Assembly (NCBI RefSeq): GCF_000495915.1
Contig: NZ_AOFQ01000050.1
Span: 42,944-106,943, forward strand
Direction of reading: 5' to 3'
DNA length: 64,000 nucleotides
Origin: Stutzerimonas chloritidismutans AW-1
Lineage (GTDB): Bacteria; Pseudomonadota; Gammaproteobacteria; Pseudomonadales; Pseudomonadaceae
The notes under the pieces were generated by a model. It saw only the letters and a list, made by a program, of their open reading frames with translations. It was not told where the DNA came from and ran no database searches. Numbering within the stretch: the first letter of the stretch is position 1; every line of letters begins with the position of its first letter. Positions 27,874 through 37,229 of the stretch are shown here, piece by piece. The position numbers and the translations under genes are program-made.

Positions 27874-28863
27874 TTGAAACTGACCGACATCGCCCGCCTC
27901 TCCAACGTTTCGGTAACCACCGCCAGCTATGTGCTCAATGGCAAGGCCGCGCAGCGCCGTATCAGCGCGGCCACGGTCGAGCGGGTGATGGCCGTGGCCG
28001 AACAGCAGGGCTTTCAGCTCGACCAGCAGGCGGCTGGCCTGCGTCGCGGGCAGTCGCGCACCCTCGGCTTCATCGTTCCGGATCTGGAAAACCCCAGCTA
28101 CGCGCGTCTGGCCAAACTGCTCGAGCAGCGCGCGCGGCAGCGCGGCTACCAGCTGCTGATCGCCGGCACCGACGACGAGCCGGATACCGAGCGCCAGGTC
28201 ATCCAGCTGCTGCGCTCGCGCCGCTGTGATGCGCTGATCGTTGCCAGCTGCCTACCAGCCGACGACCAGAGCTATCGCAAGGTGCAGGCGGCTGGCACGC
28301 CGGTGATCGCCCTCGACCGCGCGCTGGACGCCGAGCACTTCTGCTCGGTGGTCAGCGATGATTGCGAAGCGGCCGCCCTGCTCACCCGCTCGCTGGCAGT
28401 TCCGGCCGCCGCCCATATGGCCCTGATCAGCGCACGCCCGGCATTGCCCATCAGTCAGCAGCGTGAGGAAGGATTTCGCCAGGCACTGTCGCAGCACAGC
28501 GGTCAGGTCAGCATCCTGCAGGCCGAACAGTTCAGCCGTGCGTGCGGCCGTGAACAGATGCTCGCCCTGCTCGAGCGCGGCCCGCTGCCCGATGCGCTGA
28601 TCACCACCGCCTACGTCTTGCTCGAAGGCGTCTTCGATGCGCTGCGCGAGCGGAACCTGCTGTGGCCAGAGCAGCTGCGGCTGGCGACCTTTGGTGACGC
28701 GCAGTTGCTGGATTTCCTGCCGATCCGGGTCAATGCGATTTCCCAGCAGCACGAGCAGATCGCCGAGCAAACCCTGGAACAGGCAATCCGCGCCATAGAG
28801 CAGGGCGATTACCGTCCCGGCGTGATCGCCATCGAGCGTGAGCTGAAAGTGCGGCGTCTCTGA
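27874..28863 (+). CDS. fruR: Fructose operon regulator FruR/Cra (LacI family)
   Basis: 329 residues, close to E. coli Cra. The LacI-type helix-turn-helix starts at once: KLTDIARLSNVSVTTASYVLNG, followed by the hinge helix region (QQAAGLRRGQ) and a periplasmic-binding-like effector domain (TLGFIVPDLENPSYARLAK, LIVASCLP, LAVPAAAHMALIS). I chose the TTG at 27874 because AGGA precedes it and the family begins M-K-L-T-D; the frame is open far upstream, but no family sequence is there. It is divergent from fruBKA, with the operator between. Confidence 0.92.
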   Translation: MKLTDIARLSNVSVTTASYVLNGKAAQRRISAATVERVMAVAEQQGFQLDQQAAGLRRGQSRTLGFIVPDLENPSYARLAKLLEQRARQRGYQLLIAGTDDEPDTERQVIQLLRSRRCDALIVASCLPADDQSYRKVQAAGTPVIALDRALDAEHFCSVVSDDCEAAALLTRSLAVPAAAHMALISARPALPISQQREEGFRQALSQHSGQVSILQAEQFSRACGREQMLALLERGPLPDALITTAYVLLEGVFDALRERNLLWPEQLRLATFGDAQLLDFLPIRVNAISQQHEQIAEQTLEQAIRAIEQGDYRPGVIAIERELKVRRL

Positions 28864-28931
28864 TCCGCCCCTTGCGGGCGCTGCCGCGCTGGCGGAAGCT
28901 TGTCGTCTTTCGAACACGCCCACCCTCCCAG

Positions 28932-29237
28932 ATGAACATCGAACAGATCACCCAACGCCTGCACGCCATCCGCGATCAGAACGACTGGCAACGCTTTCAC
29001 AGCCCCAAGAATCTCGCCATGGCCGCCAGCGTGGAAATGGCCGAGCTGGTGGAAATCTTCCAGTGGCAGACCGAGGACGAGTCGCGCCAGCTCTCAGCCG
29101 ACAAACTTGAGCATGCCGGTCAGGAAGTCGGCGACATCCTCATGTACCTGCTCTTGATGTGCAGCGAGCTGGGCATCGATATGGAACAGGCGCTGCTGGC
29201 CAAGCTGGCCGACAACGAGCGGCGGTTCGCCCGATGA
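28932..29237 (+). CDS. MazG-like nucleotide pyrophosphohydrolase (dCTPase type)
   Basis: 101 residues, all one MazG/RS21-C6 helical domain: FHSPKNLAMAASVEMAELVEIFQW holds the E-x-x-E metal site and EVGDILMYLLLM the E-x-x-D site. Small proteins like this hydrolyse non-canonical or excess nucleotides such as dCTP to the monophosphate. The ATG at 28932 begins MNIEQITQRL. Its stop codon overlaps the next start codon (ATGA), indicating coupled translation with cmoM. Confidence 0.85.
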   Translation: MNIEQITQRLHAIRDQNDWQRFHSPKNLAMAASVEMAELVEIFQWQTEDESRQLSADKLEHAGQEVGDILMYLLLMCSELGIDMEQALLAKLADNERRFAR

Positions 29238-29983
29238 GCGATCGGCATTTCGACGAGCTGGCGACGCGCTTCGCCGAGAAGATCTACGGCGGCGCCAAAG
29301 GCGCGATCCGCCTTGCCGTGCTGCAGGCCGACCTGACGGAAGCCCTGCCGCAACGGCCACTGCGGGTGCTGGATATCGGCGCCGGCCTCGGCCATATGAG
29401 CCTGTGGCTGGCCCAGCAGGGCCATGATGTGACCCTGGCAGAACCGGCAGAGCCGATGTTGGAAGGCGCGCGCAAACAGTTTGCCGCAGCCGGCCAGCAG
29501 GCAACCTTCATTCAGGCGCCCTGGCAGACAGTCGAAAGCCAGGTCGAAGGCCGCTTCGATCTGGTGATCTGCCACGCGGTACTGGAATGGCTGGCCGAGC
29601 CCCAGGCGATCCTGCCGGTGCTGCATCGCCTGACATCGGCCGATGGCTGGCTATCGCTGGCCTTCTACAACCGCGACGCGCTGATCTACCGCAACCTGCT
29701 CAAGGGCCATTTCAAGAAGTTGCGCAGCCAGACCTATGCCGGCGAGCGCCAGAGCCTGACGCCTCAGCAGCCGCTGGACCCACGCGAGCTGGCGGCGCAA
29801 CTCGCACCGCACTGGCAGGTCGAAACAACCAGTGGCGTGCGCGTATTCCATGACTACATGCCCGCCGATTTCCAGGCCCGCACCGAGCCGGCCGAACTGA
29901 TCGAGATGGAACTGGCCTACCGCCGCCATCCACAATTTGCCGGTCTCGGGCGCTACCTGCACTGGATGTGTCGGCCGCTCTGA
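29234..29983 (+). CDS. cmoM: tRNA uridine-34 5-carboxymethoxy methyltransferase CmoM
   Basis: 249 residues, class I methyltransferase. SAM-binding motif I is LRVLDIGAGLGHMSLWLA; later come LAEPAEPMLEGARK and FDLVICHAVLEWLAEP, and the central LAFYNRDALIYRNLLKGHFKK matches the CmoM (SmtA) group, which esterifies cmo5U to mcmo5U in wobble uridine of tRNA. The N-terminal DRHFDELATRFAEKIYGGAKG is also typical. The ATG at 29234 overlaps the stop of the MazG-like gene. Confidence 0.87.
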   Translation: MSDRHFDELATRFAEKIYGGAKGAIRLAVLQADLTEALPQRPLRVLDIGAGLGHMSLWLAQQGHDVTLAEPAEPMLEGARKQFAAAGQQATFIQAPWQTVESQVEGRFDLVICHAVLEWLAEPQAILPVLHRLTSADGWLSLAFYNRDALIYRNLLKGHFKKLRSQTYAGERQSLTPQQPLDPRELAAQLAPHWQVETTSGVRVFHDYMPADFQARTEPAELIEMELAYRRHPQFAGLGRYLHWMCRPL

Positions 29984-30001
29984 GCCGACCGGGAGGTACC
30001 G

Positions 30002-30610
30002 ATGTCGATTCGCGCCATGCTGCCGGTGCTCTGCCTGGGCCTTGCAGCCTGCCAGAGCCAGAACCCCTATACCGACGAATCCGCGCCGATTCCTCCGGCG
30101 CCACCTATCGAGCAGATCCAGTCACCGGTCTATCCGGCGGCACCACGGGACTTCTCCAGCTACCAGAACTGGAGCTGGCAAGCCCCACCGGCCGGCACCG
30201 CGTCGATCACCGGTGAGGAGCTGCAGGAAATGGTCGCCGGCGCGCTCGATCAACTCGGCTTGCGCCCTGCGCAGGCCGAGCGCAAGGGCGAGCTGTTGAT
30301 CAGCGCCCGCGCCAGCAAGGAGACCCGTATTCGGCAGACTTACGATGATTACGGCCCGCATGTCGGCGTAGGCCGCTACGGTGGCGGCTACGGGTACGGC
30401 TCAGGTTATGGCGTGGGGACGAACGTACCCATCGTACGCAACTACGAGGAAGAGGTGCTCTCGGTGCGTATCGAGATGTTCGACGCGGCTTCCGGCCAAT
30501 CGATCTGGAGCAATCGCGCCGAAGCACGTAGCGGCGGTAGCCGCGCCAAGCAGCAGGATGCGCTGCGCGAGGCGGTGCAGCGGGCGCTGGCGGACTACCC
30601 GCCGCGCTGA
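30002..30610 (+). CDS. DUF4136 lipoprotein
   Basis: 202 residues with a lipobox (LCLGLAAC, Cys18). A Pro-rich linker follows (SAPIPPAPPIEQ), then the DUF4136 domain (DFSSYQNWSWQAPP, ELLISARASKETRIRQ, a Gly/Tyr-rich stretch YGGGYGYGSGYGVG, and LSVRIEMFDAASGQSIWSNRAEA). Such proteins are outer-membrane lipoproteins of unknown function. GGGAGG precedes the ATG. A paralogue follows 70 bases downstream. Confidence 0.82.
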   Translation: MSIRAMLPVLCLGLAACQSQNPYTDESAPIPPAPPIEQIQSPVYPAAPRDFSSYQNWSWQAPPAGTASITGEELQEMVAGALDQLGLRPAQAERKGELLISARASKETRIRQTYDDYGPHVGVGRYGGGYGYGSGYGVGTNVPIVRNYEEEVLSVRIEMFDAASGQSIWSNRAEARSGGSRAKQQDALREAVQRALADYPPR

Positions 30611-30680
30611 GCGTGACAGCGATGCAGACTCCGCACCGCGCCGAGGCCTAGACTGAACAGATTCCACCCGGAGAACGATC

Positions 30681-31238
30681 ATGTTGCGCTGCCTGATGCT
30701 GATACCTCTGCTCTTCGCGCTCGCCGCCTGCCAGGGCCCGCAGGTGCAGCGCGATTTCGATCCGACGCGGGATTTCTCGGCCTATCGGGCCTGGGGCTGG
30801 CAGGAACCGGCGCTGCAGTATCGACCTGATGATCCAAGAATCAAAAGCGACCTCACCGAACAACGCATTCGCGCGGCGATCGCCGAACAGCTCGATCAGC
30901 AGGGAATGCGTCCCGCCACGGCCGGCCAAGCGGCGGACCTCAAGGTGCAGGCCTGGTACATCGTCGACCAGCGCACCCAGCAGTACACGACCACCTCCGG
31001 CGCCTGGGGCAATCCCTGGTACGGCTACTGGGGTGGGCCGATGTTCACCGACACCCGCACCATCGACTACCAGGTTGGCACGCTGCAGATAGACCTGTAT
31101 GACGCCGCTGACGGCAAACTGGTCTGGCGCGGCAGCGCCGAGCAGACCCTGAGCAACCGCCAGGGCACCCCCGAGCAACGCGCCGGCAGCATGCGCGAGC
31201 TGGTGACACGGGTGCTTTCGCAATACCCGCCGCACTGA
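30681..31238 (+). CDS. DUF4136 lipoprotein, paralogue
   Basis: 185 residues with lipobox LFALAAC (Cys17). The DUF4136 pattern is clear: RDFDPTRDFSAYRAWGWQEP, LTEQRIRAAIAEQLDQQGM, ADLKVQAWYIVDQRTQQ, an aromatic/Gly stretch (WGNPWYGYWGGP), LQIDLYDAADGKLVWRG and RVLSQYPPH. It shares architecture with the gene before it, and the two are probably an old tandem duplication. Function unknown. Confidence 0.83.
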   Translation: MLRCLMLIPLLFALAACQGPQVQRDFDPTRDFSAYRAWGWQEPALQYRPDDPRIKSDLTEQRIRAAIAEQLDQQGMRPATAGQAADLKVQAWYIVDQRTQQYTTTSGAWGNPWYGYWGGPMFTDTRTIDYQVGTLQIDLYDAADGKLVWRGSAEQTLSNRQGTPEQRAGSMRELVTRVLSQYPPH

Positions 31239-31323
31239 GTCAAGCACAGCGAACCGCTGTCCCGCTATGGCGAGTCGTATCCCGGCTCGCCATACTGTCG
31301 CGCCCTGATTCCGGAGATCCGAA

Positions 31324-31773
31324 ATGCCTGCCGTTGCCTGGTGGTTACTCACCCTTCCGTTCATTGCCGGCGCGATGCTGCCCCTGCAGGCCGGAATCAA
31401 CGGCCAGGTCGCGCGTCACCTCGGCAACGTGATGGGCGCGGCACTGCTTTCGTTTACCGTGGGAACACTGGCGCTGTTCGTCATCGTGGCAGTCCAGCGC
31501 GATATCCCGGCGTTGCAGACGCTGAAGGGCCTGCACTGGTGGCACTGGTGTGGTGGGCTGCTGGGGGCCTTTTTCATCGCCACGGCCGCCTTCGCCGCAC
31601 CGCGCACGGGAGCGTTGCTGTTCATGGCGCTATTGCTGGCCGGCCAGCTGTTCGTCGCCTTGCTGCTGGATCACTTCGGCTGGGCCGGCTTTCGCCAGTC
31701 CAGCATCAGCTTCGGTAAAGTCTCCGGTCTGCTGCTGATCTTCGCCGGCGTCTGGCTGATCCAGCGCGGCTAG
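31324..31773 (+). CDS. Small DMT-type transporter (DUF606/YdcZ)
   Basis: 149 residues with about five hydrophobic helices: WWLLTLPFIAGAMLPLQAGI, then GQVARHLGNVMGAALLSFTVGTLAL, HWCGGLLGAFFIATAAFAAP, ALLFMALLLAGQLFVALLLD and VSGLLLIFAGVWLIQ. NGQVARHLGNVMGAALLSF matches the DUF606 half-size EamA-like family. The substrate is unknown; such halves act as dimers. It stands alone, and an SdiA-regulated-family gene converges on it from the other side. Confidence 0.82.
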   Translation: MPAVAWWLLTLPFIAGAMLPLQAGINGQVARHLGNVMGAALLSFTVGTLALFVIVAVQRDIPALQTLKGLHWWHWCGGLLGAFFIATAAFAAPRTGALLFMALLLAGQLFVALLLDHFGWAGFRQSSISFGKVSGLLLIFAGVWLIQRG

Positions 31774-31790
31774 TAGGTGCGCGGCGGGCG

Positions 31791-32723
31791 TCACTCGTGC
31801 TCGAAGGCGTAGAACAGGTTGGGCTCGCTGACCAGGTATAGATTGCCCTGTGCATCGAAGGTCATCCCTTCGGCCTGCGGCACGCTGCGCTCCAGTCCGG
31901 CAAACCCGCTCCAGAGCGAGCGGAAGCTGACCAGCTCGCCCTCGGCATCGAGCTCCAGCATCATCTTCGCCTCGTCGCTGAGCAGCACCAGATGGCCGGT
32001 ACGCTCGTCGAAGTGCACCGAGGACAGATCACTGGCCATGTCCAGCTTCTCGATCCAGGCCTCACGGTCGATGATCTTGATGTCCATGTCACCTGCCAGA
32101 CTGCGCTTGATGCCCTGGATCTCGTATAGCTTGCGCGGTGAATGCTCCTTGACCACGAACAGCCGGTCACCGGCGCGGTCGTACCCGACGCCCTCGAAAC
32201 CGGTATTGTCCTCGTCGTTCAGAGCCAGGGTGATGGAGCGGGCGTCGGTACGCTGCAGCGGCCCGGCAATCCTGGGAACCTGCACGATCACCAGCGATTG
32301 CTTGCGCTCCTCGGTCAACACCAGCAGGTCATCACCCAGATAGGTCACGCCCTCGACGTCCTGGAACCCGCGCAGCGGGTAGCGCGCGAGGAAGCCGCCG
32401 TCCTTGTCCAGCGCCAGCAGCTCTTCGGGGTTATTGACGACGCCCCAGAGATGATCGCGGCGTTCGTCGTAGGTCAGCCCGGAAAGATTGTCTTCCACCG
32501 TGGCCACCGGCAGCGCGTCGATCTTCACCCGGTATTCGGGTAGCCAGAGGCTGTGCCTTTCCCAGCTGCTTTCATGCCAGGTGGTTTTCAGCGTATAGAA
32601 CAGCCGCTCATCCAGATGAGTGGCGGTGACAACGTAGAGCAGGCCGAAAAAGACGCAGCCATAGGCCCAGGCCGGGCGCAGTGTCGTGATTCGTTCCAGG
32701 CGCGCTCTGGCAATGGCCAGCAT
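31791..32723 (-). CDS. SdiA-regulated-domain (YjiK-like) protein
   Basis: 310 residues. One N-terminal membrane helix (WAYGCVFFGLLYVV) anchors a beta-propeller-type domain: NLSGLTYDERRDHLWGVVNN, DVEGVTYLGDDLLVLTEER, FEGVGYDRAGDRLFVVKEHSP, DLSSVHFDERTGHLVLLSDEAK and EGMTFDAQGNLYLVSEPNLFY. These spaced D/E-G-x-x-Y/F blades define the SdiA-regulated family (PF06977), of unknown function. It converges on the DUF606 gene with a gap of 17 bases. Confidence 0.82.
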   Translation of the reverse strand: MLAIARARLERITTLRPAWAYGCVFFGLLYVVTATHLDERLFYTLKTTWHESSWERHSLWLPEYRVKIDALPVATVEDNLSGLTYDERRDHLWGVVNNPEELLALDKDGGFLARYPLRGFQDVEGVTYLGDDLLVLTEERKQSLVIVQVPRIAGPLQRTDARSITLALNDEDNTGFEGVGYDRAGDRLFVVKEHSPRKLYEIQGIKRSLAGDMDIKIIDREAWIEKLDMASDLSSVHFDERTGHLVLLSDEAKMMLELDAEGELVSFRSLWSGFAGLERSVPQAEGMTFDAQGNLYLVSEPNLFYAFEHE

Positions 32724-32839
32724 CGTTGGTCTTCTCGCTCAGGGAATGGTAGGCAGGCTGCCTGGCGCTTGTTGCAGTTGCATGAAGGTCGGGAACGCAT
32801 GATGCGCAAAGGACTCACAGCGACATTCCGACCGCCTCC

Positions 32840-32924
32840 TGCGCTGGTGGTTCCAGCGCAGCGGCGACCGTTCGGAACTCTCGGGCGCACTCGAGAGCCC
32901 AATGCCCAGAGCCGTGCTTGGGCA
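32840..32924 (+). other. Three consecutive stem-loops in leader of a small membrane gene
   Basis: Perfect short hairpins follow each other: TGCGCTGG/CCAGCGCA (32840-32860), CTCTCG/CGAGAG (32878-32897) and TGCCCA/TGGGCA (32903-32924). They end 20 bases before the AGGAG of the 97-residue gene. A structured leader or small RNA is possible; no known family is recognised. Confidence 0.4.
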
Positions 32925-32953
32925 CCGCAATCGAACGTTCAGGAGAGTGATAC

Positions 32954-33247
32954 ATGCGGGTAGAAGGATTCTTCGAATGGCTGGGACAGGCGCTGGGCGC
33001 GGTCATACGTTTCATCGTCGAGGCGCTGGGCGACTTCTTCGGCCTGTTTGCCAGGGCCGGACACAATTTCCTCGAGGGGTTGTCGCGTACGCTGGGCATG
33101 GACCGCTCGCTGATCAGCCTGGTAGCACTGGCTATCGGCCTGCTGTTGCTGGTTGCGGCGGTCCGCGCGTTCTTTCGCGGCTCGATCATCGGCGGGCTGA
33201 TCTGGCTGTTCCTCGGGCTGTGGCTGCTGAGCTGGTTGATTCACTGA
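32954..33247 (+). CDS. Small membrane protein of unknown function
   Basis: 97 residues. An amphipathic N-terminal half rich in Phe and Gly (FFEWLGQALGAVIRFIVEAL, DFFGLFARAGHNFLEG) is followed by two hydrophobic helices (LISLVALAIGLLLLVAAV and GLIWLFLGLWLLSWLI). CAGGAGAGTGATAC precedes the ATG. I recognise no family. The amphipathic-plus-two-helix form suggests a membrane-surface protein. It stands between divergent and co-directed genes with its own leader. Confidence 0.65.
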   Translation: MRVEGFFEWLGQALGAVIRFIVEALGDFFGLFARAGHNFLEGLSRTLGMDRSLISLVALAIGLLLLVAAVRAFFRGSIIGGLIWLFLGLWLLSWLIH

Positions 33248-33323
33248 CGCGCAGCCTAAAGCTCGGATTTTCCCTCTTTCATTGCATGCCACGTATAGTG
33301 CCGGGCCGTCCCGGAGGCCCGTA

Positions 33324-34700
33324 ATGTCCAGCATGCTTGCCGCCTGGCGCCACGCCCCAACCCACAGCAAGGTGTGGGCGCTGGCGGCGCCGATGATCCT
33401 GTCGAACCTATCCGTTCCGCTGGTCGCACTGGTGGACAGCAGCGTGATCGGCCATCTGCCGCACGCGCATCAGCTGGGCGCAGTGGCGGTCGGCGGTAGC
33501 CTGTATACGCTGCTGGTGTGGGTGATGGGCTTTCTGCGCATGGGCACGACGGGCTTCGCCGCCCAGGCCGCTGGTCGCAACGACGGCGGCGCCCTGCGCC
33601 AGATCCTCCTGCAGGGGCTGCTGCTGGCCCTGGGTTTCGCGCTGTTGCTCGGGGTGCTCGGCGTGCCGCTGAAAGGCGCGGCCCTGCAGCTCATGCAGCC
33701 CTCGGCCGAACTGGACGAACTCACCCGTGATTATTTCCACACGCGGCTGTTCGGCCTGCCCGCGGCGCTGGCCAGCTATGCGCTGATCGGCTGGTTCCTC
33801 GGCACGCAGAATGCGCGCGCGCCACTGGCCATCCTGCTGACCACCAATCTGATCAACGTGGCGCTGGACCTGTGGTTCGTGCTCGGCCTCGACTGGGGCG
33901 TGACCGGCGCCGCACGCGCCTCGGTGATCGCCGAATGGAGCGGCGCGCTGCTCGGCCTGGCGCTCACCCGCAATGCGCTGGCCCGCTATCCGGGCCGACT
34001 CGACGCCGGCGCGTTGCATCAGTGGGCAAGCTGGCGGCCGTTGCTGGCGGTCAATCGCGACATCTTCCTGCGCTCGCTGGCGCTGCAGCTGGTGTTCTTC
34101 CTGGTCACGGTACAGGGCACACGACTGGGTGACGCGACGGTTGCAGCCAATGCGCTGTTGCTCAACGGCCTGCTGCTGACCGCCCATGCGCTCGATGGAC
34201 TGGCTCACGCCGTGGAAGCGCTGAGCGGGCACGCCATCGGTGCCCGCGATCGCAAGGCGCTGCAGCGGGTGATGGTCGTCGCTGGCGGCTGGTCGCTGAT
34301 GGCCAGCTTAATCTTCGGCCTGTTCTTTCTCTGTGCCGGCCAGTTGTTCATCCAGTTACAGACCGACATCCCCGATGTTCGCCAGACCGCGCTGACCTAC
34401 CTGCCCTATCTGGCGGTGCTGCCGCTGGTGACGGTCTGGAGCTACCTGCTCGATGGCCTGTTCATCGGCGCCACCCGCGCGCGCGAAATGCGCGACAGCA
34501 TGCTCTTGGCGGTGGTGCTGAGCTTGCCACTGGGCTGGTTGCTGCAGGGGCTGGGCAACCATGGACTGTGGTTGGCCTTCCTGAGTTTCATGCTGATGCG
34601 CGGCCTCTGCCTGGGTACTGTCGCCTGGCGCCTGCAACGCCGCGGCGCCTGGTTTACCATGACCGGGCCGACCGTCGGACACCCTGTCGAAGGAACCTGA
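33324..34700 (+). CDS. MATE-family exporter (DinF type)
   Basis: 458 residues with twelve hydrophobic segments. The first block (VWALAAPMILSNLSVPLVALVDSSVIGHL) and the later MGFLRMGTTGFAAQAAGRND are typical of the DinF branch of multidrug and toxic-compound extrusion proteins, which use Na+ or H+ to expel cationic compounds. GGAGGCCCGTA precedes the ATG at 33324. The next gene starts four bases after its stop codon, so they may share a transcript. Substrate unknown. Confidence 0.88.
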   Translation: MSSMLAAWRHAPTHSKVWALAAPMILSNLSVPLVALVDSSVIGHLPHAHQLGAVAVGGSLYTLLVWVMGFLRMGTTGFAAQAAGRNDGGALRQILLQGLLLALGFALLLGVLGVPLKGAALQLMQPSAELDELTRDYFHTRLFGLPAALASYALIGWFLGTQNARAPLAILLTTNLINVALDLWFVLGLDWGVTGAARASVIAEWSGALLGLALTRNALARYPGRLDAGALHQWASWRPLLAVNRDIFLRSLALQLVFFLVTVQGTRLGDATVAANALLLNGLLLTAHALDGLAHAVEALSGHAIGARDRKALQRVMVVAGGWSLMASLIFGLFFLCAGQLFIQLQTDIPDVRQTALTYLPYLAVLPLVTVWSYLLDGLFIGATRAREMRDSMLLAVVLSLPLGWLLQGLGNHGLWLAFLSFMLMRGLCLGTVAWRLQRRGAWFTMTGPTVGHPVEGT

Positions 34701-34704
34701 ACAC

Positions 34705-35163
34705 ATGGCCTATGCCGTCGCCGCCTACCTGCACTTTCTGGCGATATTCGTGCTCTTCGCACTGCTTCTGCTGGAGCATCAGCTGTTTCGCCAGCCACTG
34801 ACGCTGGAGCGGGCACGCAGTCTTTTTCGCATCGATATCGCCTTCGGCATCACCGCGGCGGCGGTACTGGCGAGCGGTAGCGCACGGGCGATCTTCTATG
34901 GCAAGGGCCTGGACTATTACCTGAAGAACAGTCTGTTCCACGCCAAGGTCGGCCTGTTCGTGGTGGTCGCGGTCCTGTCCATCTACCCGACCCTGACCTT
35001 CCTTCGCTGGCGCCCAGCCCTGGCGGCAGGCCAGGCGCCGGAGGTGTCGGGCAGCTGCGCCAGATGGGTCAGGCTGAGCATTCGCCTGGAACTGTTGCTG
35101 CTCCTGCTGATCCCCATGCTGGCGGTGCTCATGGCGCGTGGCTTCGGTGTCATGCCGGGCTGA
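34705..35163 (+). CDS. DUF2214 membrane protein
   Basis: 152 residues with four helices: YLHFLAIFVLFALLLLEHQLF, IDIAFGITAAAVLASGSARAI, FHAKVGLFVVVAVLSIYPTL and RLELLLLLLIPMLAVLMARG. The His pair (YLHF, LLEHQLF), the GKGLDYYLKNSLFHAKVGLF motif and the final helix are the DUF2214 pattern. AAGGAACCTGAACAC precedes the ATG. No biochemical role is known; conserved His residues might bind heme or metal. Confidence 0.8.
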   Translation: MAYAVAAYLHFLAIFVLFALLLLEHQLFRQPLTLERARSLFRIDIAFGITAAAVLASGSARAIFYGKGLDYYLKNSLFHAKVGLFVVVAVLSIYPTLTFLRWRPALAAGQAPEVSGSCARWVRLSIRLELLLLLLIPMLAVLMARGFGVMPG

Positions 35164-35179
35164 CCGCGCACAGCCCGGC
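35154..35179. terminator. Hairpin between convergent DUF2214 gene and speA
   Basis: GCCGGGCT (35154-35161) pairs perfectly with AGCCCGGC (35172-35179). It overlaps the DUF2214 stop codon and precedes the speA stop codon; there is no T tract, so terminator function is uncertain. Confidence 0.4.
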
Positions 35180-35194
35180 ACATCGCTCATCCCC

Positions 35195-37108
35195 TCAAGG
35201 CGTCAGATAGGACGATCGCGTCAGCCCCAGGCGTAACGCATCGATGTACTGGGTGCGCTCCTTGGCGGTCAGCCTGGCGCCGGCAACCTTGTCCCGGTAG
35301 TAGGTCATCAGCTCCTCGGGTGACAGATGCACGTAGCGCAGCATGTCCTCGATGGTGTCATGGGTCTCGATGCCGGCGTGGTAATAGCTGCCATCCTCGC
35401 GCTGATAGACGTTCACCGAATCGGTATCGCCGAACAGGTTGTGCATGTCGCCGAGGATTTCCTGATAGGCGCCCACCAGGAACACGCCGAGGAAGTACTC
35501 CTCACCCGGCGCGACCTCATGCACCGGCATGCTGCTCTCGATGCTCTGCTCGTCGACGTAGTGCTTGATCTTGCCATCCGAGTCACAGGTCAGGTCCTGC
35601 AGCACGGCACGACGCACCGGCTCCTCGCTCAGTCGCTGCAGCGGGACGATCGGCAGGATCTGGTCGATGGCCCAGGTATCCGGCAGGCTCTGGAATACCG
35701 AGAAGTTGCAGATGTACTTGTCCGCCAGCTTGTCGTTGAGTTCGTCGAGCACCGCACGATGCGAGCGCTGGCGGGCCTTGAGCTGGTTGTACAGGCGTCG
35801 GCAGATGGCGAAGTAGCTCTGCTCTGCCAGCGCCTTCTGCGCCAGGCTCAGCTTGCCCGACGCGTACTGCGCGCCGGACTCGCTCATGTAGTGGGTAGCG
35901 CGCCAGTAGGTTTCGGTGACCATCTCCGGGTCGGTCGGCCCGAGCAGGTCGACCAGCGACTGGACGATCTCCGGCAGTTCGTCGTAGTTGTCGATCTGCG
36001 GCACCTCGTCGTTGTGCCGCTCGATATCGGTGACCTGCATGACCAGCACGGCATGGTGCGCGGTCATCGCCCGGCCGCTCTCGGAAAAGATGTGCGGATG
36101 CGGCAGTTCCTGACGGTCGCAGAACTCCTTGAGCATGCCGACCACGGTACCGGCGTATTCGTCCATGTCGTAATTGATCGAGCTGGCATTGCGCGAATGC
36201 GTGCCGTCGTAGTCGACCCCCAGGCCACCGCCGACGTCGATGTAGTCCACCGGCAGCCCCAGCGCACGCAGCTCGGCGTAATAGCGGATCGCCTCGCGAA
36301 AGCCCTGGCGGTAGTCAGCCAGATTGGCGATCTGCGAGCCCATGTGGAAGTGCAGCAGGCGAATGCCCTGATCCATGCCCACCGCGCGGAAACGCTCGAT
36401 CACCGAAAGCAGCTGCGCCGCGGACAGGCCGAACTTGGAGCGCTCGCCACCGGTATCGGCCCACTTCGACGACGCCAGGGACGACAATCGCACGCGCAGG
36501 CCGACCTGCGGGGTCAGCTTGAGCTCGTTGGCTTCCTCGATCACCAGCCCGACCTCGGACTCCTTCTCGATGACGATGAACACGTTATGGCCGAGCTTCT
36601 GGCCCATCAGTGCCAGACGGATGAACTCGCGGTCCTTGTAGCCATTGCAGACGATGGTGCCGCCCTTCGGCGCCAGCGCCAGCACGGCCATCAGCTCCGG
36701 CTTGGAGCCGGCCTCAAGGCCGATGGAAACGTTCTGCGTGGCGATGATGTTCTCCACCACCGCTTCCTGCTGATTCACCTTGATCGGATACAGCGCGGTG
36801 TACTTGCCGGCGTACTCCATGCGCTCGATATTCGCATCGAACGCACCGGTCAGACGCCGCACACGGTCCTGCAGGATGCCAGGGAAGCGCACCAGCAACG
36901 GCAACGAAAGTCCCGCTTCGCGCAGTTGCTCGATCAGCCCGCTGAACTCGATCGGCTCGCCGCTCGGGCCTTGCGGCCTGACTTCGACGCTGCCCTGGTC
37001 ATTGATCGCGAAATACCCCGCGCCCCAGTGGCGAATGCCGTAGATGCTGCGGCTATCGGCAGCTGTCCACTGGCTACCGTCGTCTTTACGTGTGCGTCTT
37101 ACAGGCAT
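35195..37108 (-). CDS. speA: Biosynthetic arginine decarboxylase
   Basis: 637 residues, the length of SpeA. PLP-binding Lys110 is in [10 protein letters not shown]; further family motifs are [49 protein letters not shown] and [12 protein letters not shown]. The C-terminal helical part ([17 protein letters not shown]) is typical. It converts arginine to agmatine, an entry to putrescine that is independent of speC. The ATG at 37108 begins [15 protein letters not shown]. Confidence 0.95.
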   Translation of the reverse strand: MPVRRTRKDDGSQWTAADSRSIYGIRHWGAGYFAINDQGSVEVRPQGPSGEPIEFSGLIEQLREAGLSLPLLVRFPGILQDRVRRLTGAFDANIERMEYAGKYTALYPIKVNQQEAVVENIIATQNVSIGLEAGSKPELMAVLALAPKGGTIVCNGYKDREFIRLALMGQKLGHNVFIVIEKESEVGLVIEEANELKLTPQVGLRVRLSSLASSKWADTGGERSKFGLSAAQLLSVIERFRAVGMDQGIRLLHFHMGSQIANLADYRQGFREAIRYYAELRALGLPVDYIDVGGGLGVDYDGTHSRNASSINYDMDEYAGTVVGMLKEFCDRQELPHPHIFSESGRAMTAHHAVLVMQVTDIERHNDEVPQIDNYDELPEIVQSLVDLLGPTDPEMVTETYWRATHYMSESGAQYASGKLSLAQKALAEQSYFAICRRLYNQLKARQRSHRAVLDELNDKLADKYICNFSVFQSLPDTWAIDQILPIVPLQRLSEEPVRRAVLQDLTCDSDGKIKHYVDEQSIESSMPVHEVAPGEEYFLGVFLVGAYQEILGDMHNLFGDTDSVNVYQREDGSYYHAGIETHDTIEDMLRYVHLSPEELMTYYRDKVAGARLTAKERTQYIDALRLGLTRSSYLTP

Positions 37109-37229
37109 CGAGGCCTCCCGGAAAAATTGACTGGTTCGCAGCGGGCTGAAGCAGCCCGGCGAAGGCTATGCGGCTTCGACAGCCGATATGCGGAAATGGC
37201 GAAACTGGCAGCCGGCGCGGCAAGGGTTC

